Assembly: GCA_002295925.1 (NCBI GenBank)
Contig: DBGO01000001.1
Location: 20,735-84,734, forward strand
From: Flavobacteriales bacterium UBA852
GTDB lineage: Bacteria; Bacteroidota; Bacteroidia; Flavobacteriales_E; Vicingaceae
Direction: 5' to 3'
Length of the DNA: 64,000 bases
Positions within the stretch are counted from its first letter, which is position 1; every line of letters starts with the position of its first letter. The notes below the pieces were generated by a model. That model made no database searches and was not told the origin of the DNA. It saw nothing but the letters and a program-made list of their open reading frames with translations. Shown piece by piece: positions 17,351-26,665 of this stretch. The position numbers and the translations under genes are program-made.

Positions 17351-17972
17351 AATAGTCATAATTTTTGTTGTTCTGTTTTCGTTTAGCGGACTTTCGCAGC
17401 AGTTTAAGCCGGGGTTAATTGCCGGAATTAATGGTTCGCAAGTAGAAGGCGATGGCTATGCCGGATACAATAAAGCCGGGTTTGTTTTAGGAGGGATGAT
17501 GCGTACGCGGCTGAAGAATTTTCTAAGTGCACAGTTTGAAATTCTGTATATCGGCAAAGGCAGTAAAAAAATTGCTCGCCCCGACAAAGGCGATTACGAT
17601 TATTTTTTATTGCATCTCAATTACATTGAAATTCCGGTTGGATTAGTGGCTAAATATAAAACTTTTGATTTTGATTTAGGCTTGTATTACAGCAGAAGAA
17701 TAGGCAAGTATAAGTTAGAAAATATTTTCGGGCCGGTGCCCACTTATTCTTATCCCGTAAAAAAAGATGATTTTGGCGGATATTTAGGAATATCCTATTT
17801 TTTTCATTCCAATATGAGCTTTACCGTACGCAGTGAAAACAGTATCATTCCCTTTCGAAAATTTGTCAATTACGATCAGCAAATCGGTATTTTTAATAAA
17901 TTGTTCAATCTGGGGTGGTATAATCTTTCCTTAAACTTTACTTTCAGATATTATTTTTATGAGCGCGACTAG
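17340..17972 (+). CDS. PorT-like outer membrane beta-barrel protein
   Basis: This 210-residue protein has a signal peptide (MKNKIVIIFVVLFSFSGLSQ) and then alternating beta-strand sequence of the OMP beta-barrel type: FKPGLIAGINGSQVEGDG, GMMRTRLKNFLSAQFEILYIG, HLNYIEIPVGLVAKYK, ending in FTFRYYFYERD. The LNYIEIPV segment is a recurrent feature of the PorT/outer membrane insertion-type barrels of Bacteroidota. The ATG at 17340 is preferred over the TTG three bases earlier. It overlaps purN by 11 and ubiX by 14 bases. A structural or export role is inferred, and orthology to true PorT, needed for T9SS, is not established. Confidence 0.75.
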   Translation: MKNKIVIIFVVLFSFSGLSQQFKPGLIAGINGSQVEGDGYAGYNKAGFVLGGMMRTRLKNFLSAQFEILYIGKGSKKIARPDKGDYDYFLLHLNYIEIPVGLVAKYKTFDFDLGLYYSRRIGKYKLENIFGPVPTYSYPVKKDDFGGYLGISYFFHSNMSFTVRSENSIIPFRKFVNYDQQIGIFNKLFNLGWYNLSLNFTFRYYFYERD

Positions 17973-18528
17973 AAAAATAAAAATTGGCATTGGTATAACC
18001 GGAGCATCCGGCGCAATTTACGCCAAAACATTATTGGATGAATTGGTAGAAAAACCTGAAGTTGAGGTTTATGTGGTAATGTCTGACAATGCCAAGATAG
18101 TTTGGGAACTGGAGTTAAAAAATACTGATTATAAAAATTACCCTTTTACCTTTTACGATAAAAACGACTTTTTTTCACCGTTAGCATCCGGTTCTGCCGG
18201 ATGGGATGCATTTATAGTTGTGCCTTGCTCGGGAGGTACAATGGCTCGTATAGCCAATGGCGTTTCTGACAGTTTGCTTACACGAGCCGCAGATGTTTGT
18301 TTAAAAGAACGCCGGAAATTGATATTGGTATTAAGGGAAACACCCTACAATCTTATTCATATTCAAAATATGGAAAAAATTACACTTGCCGGTGGAATTA
18401 TTTTACCCGCCAGCCCATCTTTTTATCATTTACCTGAAAATATCACTACCTTGGTGAAAACGGTTACAGACAGGATTTTTTCATTATGCTCTATTAAAAA
18501 TAAAGGCAAAAAGTGGGGTGCGAGTTGA
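17959..18528 (+). CDS. ubiX: UbiX family flavin prenyltransferase
   Basis: This 189-residue flavoprotein joins a dimethylallyl group to FMN to make the prenylated cofactor of UbiD-type decarboxylases. It has the family's N-terminal GITGASGAIYAKTLL, the VVPCSGGTMARIANGVSDSLLTRAADV segment (start and end quoted) and LRETPYNLIHIQNM. No UbiD partner is in the window. It is the last gene of the overlapping purN run. The start ATG 17959 lies inside the end of the beta-barrel gene. Confidence 0.92.
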   Translation: MSATRKIKIGIGITGASGAIYAKTLLDELVEKPEVEVYVVMSDNAKIVWELELKNTDYKNYPFTFYDKNDFFSPLASGSAGWDAFIVVPCSGGTMARIANGVSDSLLTRAADVCLKERRKLILVLRETPYNLIHIQNMEKITLAGGIILPASPSFYHLPENITTLVKTVTDRIFSLCSIKNKGKKWGAS

Positions 18529-18645
18529 TTTAGAAACCTAATAAAATCTGTTAAAAAATATTTTGGTTTAGCTTATTTTCGTATATTAGTAAGTAGCTAA
18601 AATCAAATTAGAATTAAAAATTATTCACCGCATAATATTATTGTT

Positions 18646-21348
18646 ATGAAAAAAATCATTATTTTATTTATTACTGTATTTTCTATTGCTCAATTACGTG
18701 CGCAAATTGAGTTAAGTTTTAATAATCGCTATCAAGAGTATTACCAAGAAGCATACGAAATTCATCCGCAACTGCCAAAAGGTTTGTTAGAAGCGCAAGC
18801 GTATGTTCAATCACGTAACAATCACCTGGTGCCTTCACCTCAAACACAAAGTTGTATTGGCTTGCCTGAAGCATTTACGGTTTTTGGTTTAATAGAAGAC
18901 GGTAAAGGTTATTTTAAAAATAATCTGCAATTTGTAAGTCAGCTGAGCGGTTATAGTGTTTCTGAAATTAAAAATTCACCACGAATGGCTATTCTGGCTT
19001 ATGCCGAAGCTATTTATCAATTATCACTACAAAATGGAATAAACTCTTCAAACCCGGAAGATTACATTGGTATTTTAGAGCAATTATCATTTTTACCCAA
19101 TAATGATCCCGGACAGAATTATGCTTTAAATCTTGAATTATTTGAGATTTACAGGTTTTTGAACAATCCTGATTTTCAGTCTCATTATCAATTGCCAAGT
19201 TATACTATTAATATGGAAAACCTGTTTGGCAAAGATAATCTTAAAGTGTTGAGTGCTTCAAAAGTAACATTAAATGGTTCGTTAATTACTTCTAACACAG
19301 GGCAGCAATATCAAAGTGTAAACCATAATAAGTTGTCTCCGGATTATCCTCCCGGAATTTGGGATCCTGCGCCATCTTGTAATTACAGTTCAAGAAGCGG
19401 TACACCAATTTCTGCCGTAACAATCCATACAATTCAAGGGACTTATGCAGGTGCTATTTCTTGGGCAAAAAATTGTAATTCAAATGTAAGTTATCATTAT
19501 GTGTTGCGTTCAAGTGACGGACAAGTAACCCAAATGGTTTATGAATCGGATAAAGCTTGGCATGTGGGTAGTGCCAATCCTTACACAATTGGATTGGAAC
19601 ATGAAGGATATGTAACCGACCCAAGTTGGTATACTGTGGCTATGTATCAAGGTTCTGCAGATGTAGTAAGAGATATTTGTGCCAGCGGTTACGGAATAAG
19701 TAATTTGCGTACAGCTTATTTCCCATGGGCAAGTACTACACACTACAATCAAAGTTCAATACCCGGTAGTTGTGTGCAAATTAAAGGTCATCAGCATTTT
19801 CCTAATCAAACACATACCGACCCAGATCAGTACTGGGATTGGAAGTATTACGATAATTTAATCAATCAAAGTACATCGGTTACAACACTGACAAACGCTT
19901 CGGGAACAATTACCGATGCAGGAGGAAGCGCCGGAAATTATCCTGACGATGAACGTCAGTTAATTCTTATTCAACCACCAAACGCTTCTCAAATTACATT
20001 AACAACGGTAAATTTCGATTTAGAAAATACATGGGATTATTTATATATTTATGATGGAGCAACAGTAAACGATCCGGTAATTGGTTATTACACAGGTACA
20101 TCAATTCCGGCTACAATAACATCAACCGGAGGTTCATTATTATTGGAAATGCGTAGCGATTGTGCAACTAATAATCCGGGTTTTGAATTTAATTATACAT
20201 CAACAGCACCGGATGCAATTCCGCCAACAACACAAATAAGTCCTATTGGAACCGTAAGTTCAGATTTTACGGCTACATTTACCGATGCCGATAATACAGG
20301 AGGTTCAGGTGTAAATCAACACTTTTATCAAGTAATAGATTATAATGGGTTTAACTGGTATGCAAATGATTCGAACGGATTTTTTAGCGATAATTTCGAC
20401 AGTTCGGCAATTGCACCGCATTGGACAACTTATACAGGTACTTGGTCAATCAACAATAATTATTTGGAACAATCCGATGAGGTGTTGGCAAATACTAACA
20501 TTTCAGCTTATGTTAATCAAACCACAAACAATGAATTTTTATATCACTGGGCAGGAAAAATAAGTGGTTCAGGAACCAATAAAAGAGCCGGATTTCATTT
20601 TATGTGCGATGATGCATCTTTGACAAATCGAGGAAATTCCTATTTTGTATGGTTTAGAGAAGATGATGATAAAGTGCAAATTTATGAAGTGGTAAATGAT
20701 GCTTTTACATTGGTTAAGGATAAATCTTATACATTTAATCCTAACCAATGGTATGATTTTAAAGTAACTTATGATAAAACATCAGGTAGAATAGATATTT
20801 ATATTGATAATGTTTACGTTGACGGTTGGACAGATTCCACGCCTTTAACAGCCGGAAACTATGTTTCTTTCCGAAGTGGAAATTGTATTTATACCCTAAA
20901 TAATTTGAAAATTTATCATGATAGAGGACCAACAGCACTAGTCACAGTAGGTCCCGGCTATCCAAATGATATTCGTTATCAGAGTAATCCATCTACACAA
21001 CCGGCAGGAAAAGTTAAATCTATTGTAATTGATGCTGCAAAAAACTTATCGGCTATTGATATTGAGGATGTGTATGTACAATGGATAACCTCTGTTGATG
21101 AGTTGTTGAATAAATACAATATAACGGTTTACCCCAATCCAACTGCTGATTTAATAACAGTTAAAGGGAAAACAATTTCAGTATTAAGATTAACAGATGT
21201 TCAAAATAAATTGATTATTGAACAATCGGCAAATCAAACCGGTATAAATACTTTAAACGTACAAAAGTTACCTTCAGGAACATATTTGCTTTATATTTTT
21301 GAGAAAAATTCAGGAAAAAACATCCCTGTAAAAATCATTAAAAAATAA
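18646..21348 (+). CDS. Secreted N-acetylmuramoyl-L-alanine amidase with CUB-like, jellyroll and T9SS domains
   Basis: This 900-residue secreted enzyme is built in five parts. It has a signal peptide (residues 1-20). A region of about 200 residues follows that starts with a helix-rich NRYQEYYQEAYEIHPQLPKG. Next is an amidase_2/PGRP-type domain (about 250-400), then a CUB-like beta-sandwich (415-522), a concanavalin-like jellyroll (about 555-762) and a type A T9SS sorting domain (825-900, starting TVYPNPTADLITVKG). Zinc ligands are suggested by VTIHTIQG, by IGLEHEG and by HTDPDQYWDW, which matches the usual end of amidase_2 domains. It should cleave the bond between MurNAc and L-alanine in peptidoglycan outside the cell. 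The next gene encodes a GH18 enzyme with the same last three domains. Confidence 0.87.
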   Translation: MKKIIILFITVFSIAQLRAQIELSFNNRYQEYYQEAYEIHPQLPKGLLEAQAYVQSRNNHLVPSPQTQSCIGLPEAFTVFGLIEDGKGYFKNNLQFVSQLSGYSVSEIKNSPRMAILAYAEAIYQLSLQNGINSSNPEDYIGILEQLSFLPNNDPGQNYALNLELFEIYRFLNNPDFQSHYQLPSYTINMENLFGKDNLKVLSASKVTLNGSLITSNTGQQYQSVNHNKLSPDYPPGIWDPAPSCNYSSRSGTPISAVTIHTIQGTYAGAISWAKNCNSNVSYHYVLRSSDGQVTQMVYESDKAWHVGSANPYTIGLEHEGYVTDPSWYTVAMYQGSADVVRDICASGYGISNLRTAYFPWASTTHYNQSSIPGSCVQIKGHQHFPNQTHTDPDQYWDWKYYDNLINQSTSVTTLTNASGTITDAGGSAGNYPDDERQLILIQPPNASQITLTTVNFDLENTWDYLYIYDGATVNDPVIGYYTGTSIPATITSTGGSLLLEMRSDCATNNPGFEFNYTSTAPDAIPPTTQISPIGTVSSDFTATFTDADNTGGSGVNQHFYQVIDYNGFNWYANDSNGFFSDNFDSSAIAPHWTTYTGTWSINNNYLEQSDEVLANTNISAYVNQTTNNEFLYHWAGKISGSGTNKRAGFHFMCDDASLTNRGNSYFVWFREDDDKVQIYEVVNDAFTLVKDKSYTFNPNQWYDFKVTYDKTSGRIDIYIDNVYVDGWTDSTPLTAGNYVSFRSGNCIYTLNNLKIYHDRGPTALVTVGPGYPNDIRYQSNPSTQPAGKVKSIVIDAAKNLSAIDIEDVYVQWITSVDELLNKYNITVYPNPTADLITVKGKTISVLRLTDVQNKLIIEQSANQTGINTLNVQKLPSGTYLLYIFEKNSGKNIPVKIIKK
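20330..20935 (+). repeat. Jellyroll-coding segment, first copy of a duplicated module
   Basis: About 200 codons here align without a gap of note to 22978-23577 in the next gene, with many identical stretches (for example FVWFREDDDK, NWYANDSNGFFSDNF, ISGSGTNKRAG). The nucleotide sequences have diverged mainly at third positions, so the duplication is not recent. Confidence 0.85.
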
Positions 21349-21355
21349 TTTTAAT

Positions 21356-24001
21356 ATGAAGAAATTTTTAGTCTTTACTTTATCGTTAATCAACATAGGA
21401 ATTGCTTTAGCGCAATATACATCCATTCATCACGAACAAAGCGAATATTATAAACAGTTTGGCAATTTGTCTATTGCCCAATGGGATTCTATTCAAGGGA
21501 TATTAAAAAACAGACCAAATAAACACGTAAATAAAGCCAATTGTAATTTAACGCACGCGGTTTACGGTTGGCATCCCTATTGGATGGGGTCTGCCTATAC
21601 CAATTACGATTTTAGTTTACTTTCCACTTTTTGTTATTTTTCATACGAATTAGACCCGTCAACAGGAAACTATCAAACTATCCATGGGTGGAACACAGAC
21701 AACAGTATTTCAATGGCGCAAGCAGCAGGATGTAGAGTAGAGTTGTGTGTAACAAACTTTGGCTCATCCAATAATAATACATTTTTAACGAACCCTACCG
21801 CTCAGCAAACGCTCATTAACAACTTAATAACGCTGTTGAATAACCGAAATGCAGATGGTGTAAATATTGACTTTGAAGGCGTTTCGGGAAATAACAGAAA
21901 CGACTTAACCAACTTTATGATCAATCTTTCCAATCAGTTAAAAGCCGCAATTCCCGGAGCTTCGGTTACTATGGCAACTTATTCGGTAGATTGGAATAAT
22001 GTATTCGATTTTGTGGCTTTGGCTCCTTATGTAGATCAGTTCATTATTATGGGATACGGATATTATTATAGTGGGAGTTCTACTGCCGGACCAACAGCGC
22101 CCTTGTATAGCGGACAACTTTGGAGCCCTTATAACTTGGTTCGTTCGGTAGAGTATCACTTAAACGCAGGCGTGCCTCACAATAAATTATTACTTGGGTT
22201 GCCGTATTACGGAAGAGAGTGGGAAACCACATCGGGTTCACTCCCTTCTTCAACAACCGGAAATTATACTTCTTCCCGTACTTATAAATACATTAAAGAC
22301 AATACTTCGGGAAATTACAGCAATCGTCGATACGATTATCATTCGTACACACCTTATTATATTTATAATAATGGAAATTGGCGTCAAGCATTGGTTGATG
22401 ATGAAGAGAGTTTAACGGCTCGATATAAAATGATAAAACAACAAGGAATCGGTGGCATTGGTATTTGGGCACTCGGTTATGACGATGGTTACACGGAGTT
22501 GTGGGATGCCATACAGCAAGAATTTACCGACTGTGGAACCGTCCCCTGTACCGATACAATTTATGATATGGGTGGTCCTTACGGTAATTACAGAAATAAC
22601 GAAGATTATACTTTTACCATTCAGCCAACAGGAGCATCTTCATTGCAAATGGTATTTACACAATTTGATGTAGAACAAGATTACGATACGTTATGGATTT
22701 ACGACGGAACTTCAACTTCTGACCCTTTAATAGGAGCATACACCAATCCTAATGCCCCCAATACCGTATATGCATCAGGAAATGCTTTAACATTAAGATT
22801 TTGGAGTGATGGTGCAACTACTAATGCCGGATGGAAAGCAATTTACCAATGTACATATGATACGATTTCGCCGGTTACAACTGTTGATTCAATTCCTTTA
22901 ACAGGAAGTAATATAAATGTTTTGGTGAATGATTCGGACAATGTGGGTGGCAGTGGTGTGCGTTATCGATTATATCAAGTAATTGATTACAATGGATATA
23001 ATTGGTATGCCAATGATTCCAACGGATTTTTCAGTGATAATTTCGATACATCGGCTATAGCTTCATTGTGGACAAATTATGCAGGAGTATGGTCTATAAA
23101 CAATAATTATTTGGAGCAAACTGATGAGGCAAACAGCAATACAAATATTTCGGCGTATGTCAATCAAAACAATCATACGGTTTATATGTACGAATGGGAA
23201 GGGAAAATATCCGGTTCGGGCACCAATAAACGCGCAGGGTTACACTTTATGTGCGATGATGCTTCGCAAACTAACAGAGGAAATTCTTATTTTGTATGGT
23301 TTAGAGAAGATGATGATAAATTACAATTTTATAAAGTAACCAATAATACTTTTACTTTGGAAAAAGATGTTCCATTGAGCTTAAATCCAAATCAGTGGTA
23401 CAATTTCAAAGTGGTTTACGATAAAACATCAGGCGATATTTTAGTATATCTGAATAATCAATTTATTGACTTATGGACAGACAGCAATCCCTTGCAAAAC
23501 GGTGATTTTATTTCGTTCAGAAATGGAAATTGTATGTACACTGTTAATAATATGAAAGTTTACCATAATCGTCCTGCAGGATATGTTCCGGTAAGCATCG
23601 GGCAAGGGTACCCGAATGATGTGCGTTATCAAAGCAATCCGGTAACACAACCTGCAGGAAGATTCAAATCTTATGCTATTGACAATGCCAAAAATATTTC
23701 CGATTTAGATTACCGAAATATTTATGTTAATTGGCTGGTTTCAGTAAATGAGGAGAATTCCTTTTCCAATATAACGGTTTATCCAAACCCGTTTAATGGT
23801 GATGTATCAGTTATCAATCCACAAAATGAAGTAATTACACAAGTAGAGTTAATGGATTTAACCGGTAAAGAAAACAATATTACAACACTTTTATCCGGAA
23901 ATAAACTGTATTTATCGCAACTAAATTTATCAAAAGGGGTATATATAATTATTCTAAAAACAAAAAATCATAGATTTGTTCAAAGAATAATTAAAATTTA
24001 A
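21356..24001 (+). CDS. Secreted GH18 glycosidase with CUB-like, jellyroll and T9SS domains
   Basis: This 881-residue secreted protein has a signal peptide (1-20) and a glycoside hydrolase 18 TIM barrel (about 64-395). The catalytic motif DGVNIDFEG places the acid/base at Glu174. FIIMGYGYYY and the IGGIGIWALGYDDGY end strand are typical of the family. A CUB-like domain (399-498), the same jellyroll as in the upstream amidase (about 540-740) and a type A sorting domain (805-881) follow. GH18 members act either on chitin or, as endo-beta-N-acetylglucosaminidases, on peptidoglycan or glycoproteins. Pairing with an amidase that shares its C-terminal cassette favours peptidoglycan. It starts 8 bases after the amidase stop codon, so the two are an operon. 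Confidence 0.87.
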   Translation: MKKFLVFTLSLINIGIALAQYTSIHHEQSEYYKQFGNLSIAQWDSIQGILKNRPNKHVNKANCNLTHAVYGWHPYWMGSAYTNYDFSLLSTFCYFSYELDPSTGNYQTIHGWNTDNSISMAQAAGCRVELCVTNFGSSNNNTFLTNPTAQQTLINNLITLLNNRNADGVNIDFEGVSGNNRNDLTNFMINLSNQLKAAIPGASVTMATYSVDWNNVFDFVALAPYVDQFIIMGYGYYYSGSSTAGPTAPLYSGQLWSPYNLVRSVEYHLNAGVPHNKLLLGLPYYGREWETTSGSLPSSTTGNYTSSRTYKYIKDNTSGNYSNRRYDYHSYTPYYIYNNGNWRQALVDDEESLTARYKMIKQQGIGGIGIWALGYDDGYTELWDAIQQEFTDCGTVPCTDTIYDMGGPYGNYRNNEDYTFTIQPTGASSLQMVFTQFDVEQDYDTLWIYDGTSTSDPLIGAYTNPNAPNTVYASGNALTLRFWSDGATTNAGWKAIYQCTYDTISPVTTVDSIPLTGSNINVLVNDSDNVGGSGVRYRLYQVIDYNGYNWYANDSNGFFSDNFDTSAIASLWTNYAGVWSINNNYLEQTDEANSNTNISAYVNQNNHTVYMYEWEGKISGSGTNKRAGLHFMCDDASQTNRGNSYFVWFREDDDKLQFYKVTNNTFTLEKDVPLSLNPNQWYNFKVVYDKTSGDILVYLNNQFIDLWTDSNPLQNGDFISFRNGNCMYTVNNMKVYHNRPAGYVPVSIGQGYPNDVRYQSNPVTQPAGRFKSYAIDNAKNISDLDYRNIYVNWLVSVNEENSFSNITVYPNPFNGDVSVINPQNEVITQVELMDLTGKENNITTLLSGNKLYLSQLNLSKGVYIIILKTKNHRFVQRIIKI
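22978..23577 (+). repeat. Jellyroll-coding segment, second copy
   Basis: This is the partner of 20330-20935. Both copies lie between a CUB-like domain and a T9SS signal, in genes with different catalytic heads. Confidence 0.85.
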
Positions 24002-24011
24002 CACCCCAATT

Positions 24012-25328
24012 ATGAAAAATCGGATACTGGCATTTGGTAACGATAGTGTTTATAGTCAAACAAATAAAAAAATGGCACAAATGGTTGCCATTGGAGGTGT
24101 TGCATTATCAACTGCATACGCTCTTTTTGTAAATATTTTATGGGGAGATAAAGTAAATTTAATTTTGGTCAATAGTTTGCCTTTTGCATATTTACTTTTA
24201 TGGCTTTTATCATTTTCAAAAAAATTAAATGCAAAAAGCCTTTATAACATTTTGCTAGTATCCTTTATTTTATCAACATATTTAGTAATATACGTAGGAT
24301 ATCATTTAAACTACAATGCTCAATATGATATATTATATGTAGCTATTGTAAATATAATGTTTCTAGTGCTGGCTTCAAGACGTCAGCTAAGAATTTATTT
24401 TTTAACTGTATTTATACCTGCTGTTATACTATTATTTTTATCTGATGTTGATAAAGTAACCGCTTCAATTTTAGTGGTCATGTTCGCGTTTGGAGCTACA
24501 TTAAGCTTTATTATTACTTCTCAACGAAATAATTTATATAAAAGGTTGAAGTCGAATGACAATATTTTAAAAGCATTGATACAAAGTACAAATGAAAGTA
24601 TCATTTTAGTTAATTATTTTTCAAAGAAAATAGTTGATATAAATAACAAAGCGCTTAAAGAATTCGGATATGAAAATGCCGAAGAATTATTGGATAAAAA
24701 TTATACCGAAACTCTTTTTGCTAACTATGCCGACTTGCAAAATCAACGAATGGAGATAAAAAAACAGTTAAATACACGTGGATTTTTCGAAACTGAAATT
24801 GAACTGACAAAAAAAAATGGTACAAAGTTTTGGGCATTGCTTACCATTATTCCTTTTGAAGCAGAGAACGAGAATTTTTATTTACTCCAAATCCGAAATA
24901 TTGATGATAAAAAACAAATAGAGCAAGAATTGGTAGAAAAGAACTTTTGGTTTGATTTTATAATGAATAATATAGATGAGTTTATTTATGTAACAAGATA
25001 TTTCAAAGATGGCACAAAAAAAATTGAATATGCTAGTCCTTTTATTCAACAAATATTTGGTTTATCAAAAGATGAATATTTGTCAGACGAAACCAGAGTA
25101 ATGTTAATCCAACGATATCATCCTGAAGATTTAGAAAAAGCAAAGAAAAAAGTTGACAAATTCAGAGAAGAGAAAAAACCGATAGAAAATATTTATAGGT
25201 TTAAACCTATAGGTAGCGAAGAGTATATTTGGATTCAAGAAAAAGTGATACCAAAGTTAGATGAAGAAGGAAATGTAGAATACACTTTTGGAGTGTTAAG
25301 AAAAATTGAACAGGATGAGCAAAACTAA
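24012..25328 (+). CDS. Membrane protein with two PAS domains and no output domain
   Basis: This 438-residue protein has about six hydrophobic helices in the first 175 residues, followed by two PAS/PAC modules (about 180-300 and 310-435). The first has NDNILKALIQSTNESIILVNY and the PAC-like FEAENENFYLLQIRNIDDKK. The second has FIQQIFGLSKDEYLSDE and ends in the PAC-type YTFGVLRKIEQ. No histidine kinase, GGDEF or methyl-accepting domain follows; a stop codon directly after the second PAC ends the chain. It could be a sensor that works through a partner. It lies only 10 bases after the GH18 gene on the same strand, so it may be co-expressed with the lytic pair. A terminator follows. Confidence 0.75.
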   Translation: MKNRILAFGNDSVYSQTNKKMAQMVAIGGVALSTAYALFVNILWGDKVNLILVNSLPFAYLLLWLLSFSKKLNAKSLYNILLVSFILSTYLVIYVGYHLNYNAQYDILYVAIVNIMFLVLASRRQLRIYFLTVFIPAVILLFLSDVDKVTASILVVMFAFGATLSFIITSQRNNLYKRLKSNDNILKALIQSTNESIILVNYFSKKIVDINNKALKEFGYENAEELLDKNYTETLFANYADLQNQRMEIKKQLNTRGFFETEIELTKKNGTKFWALLTIIPFEAENENFYLLQIRNIDDKKQIEQELVEKNFWFDFIMNNIDEFIYVTRYFKDGTKKIEYASPFIQQIFGLSKDEYLSDETRVMLIQRYHPEDLEKAKKKVDKFREEKKPIENIYRFKPIGSEEYIWIQEKVIPKLDEEGNVEYTFGVLRKIEQDEQN

Positions 25329-25355
25329 AAAAGGCGGCTAATTGCCTCCTTTTCT
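25327..25355. terminator. Bidirectional terminator between convergent genes
   Basis: A 10-bp stem with one mismatch (25329-25338 with 25344-25353) is flanked by A- and T-runs. It serves the PAS gene and probably the opposite acyl-CoA dehydrogenase gene. Confidence 0.7.
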
Positions 25356-25376
25356 GGAAATTTATACTTTGAACAA

Positions 25377-26576
25377 TTATTTAAATTGTTTTCCGTCATT
25401 TCTAAAAGCCGGTATTCCTGTAATATCGTAACCGGTAATTAAAAGATGAATATCGTGTGTACCTTCATACGTTATTACCGATTCTAAATTCATCATGTGT
25501 CGCATAATCGGATATTCACCTGTAATTCCCATTCCCCCGTGAATTTGACGAGCCTCGCGTGCTATTTTTAGTGCCATTTCTACATTGTTCCTCTTTGCCA
25601 TAGAAATTTGTGCCGATGTAGCTTTACCTTCGTTTCTTAAAACACCCAAGCGCCAAGTTAATAATTGAGCTTTGGTAATTTCAGTAATCATTTCGGCTAA
25701 TTTTTTTTGCGTTAATTGAAACGAGGCAATGGGTACATCAAACTGAATTCGTTCTTTTGAATATCGCAAAGCAGAATCGTAGCAATCCATAGCAGCACCA
25801 ATAGCTCCCCATGCAATGCCAAAACGGGCGCTGTCTAAGCAAGATAACGGCGCACCTAATCCGCTTTTTCCGGGCAACAGGTTTTCTTTGGGTACTTTCA
25901 CATTGTCAAAAACCAATTCTCCTGTAACAGAAGCACGCAACGACCATTTGCCGTGAATTTCCGGCGTAGTAAAACCTTCCATACCACGCTCAACGATTAA
26001 TCCGTGAATTCTGCCTTCTTCATTTTTTGCCCATACCACAGCAATGTCGGCAATAGGTGAGTTTGTAATCCACATTTTTGCTCCATTTAGCAAATAATGG
26101 TCGCCCATATCTTTAAAGTTGGTAACCATTCCGGCAGGGTTAGACCCATGGTCGGGTTCGGTTAATCCAAAGCACCCAATCATTTCGCCTGAAGCTAATT
26201 TGGGCAGATATTTTTTCTTTTGCTCTTCACTGCCAAATTTCCAAATAGGATACATCACCAACGAGCTTTGTACCGATGCGGTTGAGCGAACACCCGAATC
26301 ACATCTTTCCAGTTCTTGCATAATTAAACCGTAAGAAATTTGGTCGAGTCCGGGTCCGCCGTATTCTTCGGGGATGTAAGGGCCAAAAGCGCCTACTTCT
26401 GCCAATCCCGGAATGATTTGTTTTGGAAATTCCGCACGTTGTGCATAGTCCTCAATAATCGGACTTACTTCTTTTTTTACCCAAGCTCTTACGGTATCGC
26501 GAATTAATTTATGTTCATCGGTTAATAATTCATCAACGTTGTAATAGTCGGGTGCTTGAAATCTGTCTTCTGCCAT
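25377..26576 (-). CDS. Acyl-CoA dehydrogenase, glutaryl-CoA dehydrogenase type
   Basis: This 399-residue FAD enzyme of the acyl-CoA dehydrogenase family resembles glutaryl-CoA dehydrogenase over its full length. The match includes GVRSTASVQSSLVMYPIWKFGSEEQ (start and end quoted), the flavin-binding CFGLTEPDHGSNPAGM, WSLRASVTGEL, and the catalytic base Glu371 in TYEGTHDIH. Arg97 sits where the human enzyme has the arginine that holds the distal carboxylate of glutaryl-CoA, which supports this substrate over simple fatty acyl-CoAs. The reaction yields crotonyl-CoA in lysine and tryptophan degradation. A TAAATTTG -7 box lies at 26599-26606 on the minus strand. Confidence 0.87.
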   Translation of the reverse strand: MAEDRFQAPDYYNVDELLTDEHKLIRDTVRAWVKKEVSPIIEDYAQRAEFPKQIIPGLAEVGAFGPYIPEEYGGPGLDQISYGLIMQELERCDSGVRSTASVQSSLVMYPIWKFGSEEQKKKYLPKLASGEMIGCFGLTEPDHGSNPAGMVTNFKDMGDHYLLNGAKMWITNSPIADIAVVWAKNEEGRIHGLIVERGMEGFTTPEIHGKWSLRASVTGELVFDNVKVPKENLLPGKSGLGAPLSCLDSARFGIAWGAIGAAMDCYDSALRYSKERIQFDVPIASFQLTQKKLAEMITEITKAQLLTWRLGVLRNEGKATSAQISMAKRNNVEMALKIAREARQIHGGMGITGEYPIMRHMMNLESVITYEGTHDIHLLITGYDITGIPAFRNDGKQFK

Positions 26577-26598
26577 AATATGTATAATTTTATATCGG

Positions 26599-26606
26599 CA
26601 AATTTA
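26599..26606 (-). promoter_or_regulatory. -7 box TAAATTTG for the acyl-CoA dehydrogenase gene
   Basis: This minus-strand match to TAnnTTTG lies 23 bases upstream of the ATG. Confidence 0.5.
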
Positions 26607-26665
26607 TTTTTTTATCTGTAAAAAATCTGATATATTGCATAATAAATAATAAAACATCTAAAACT

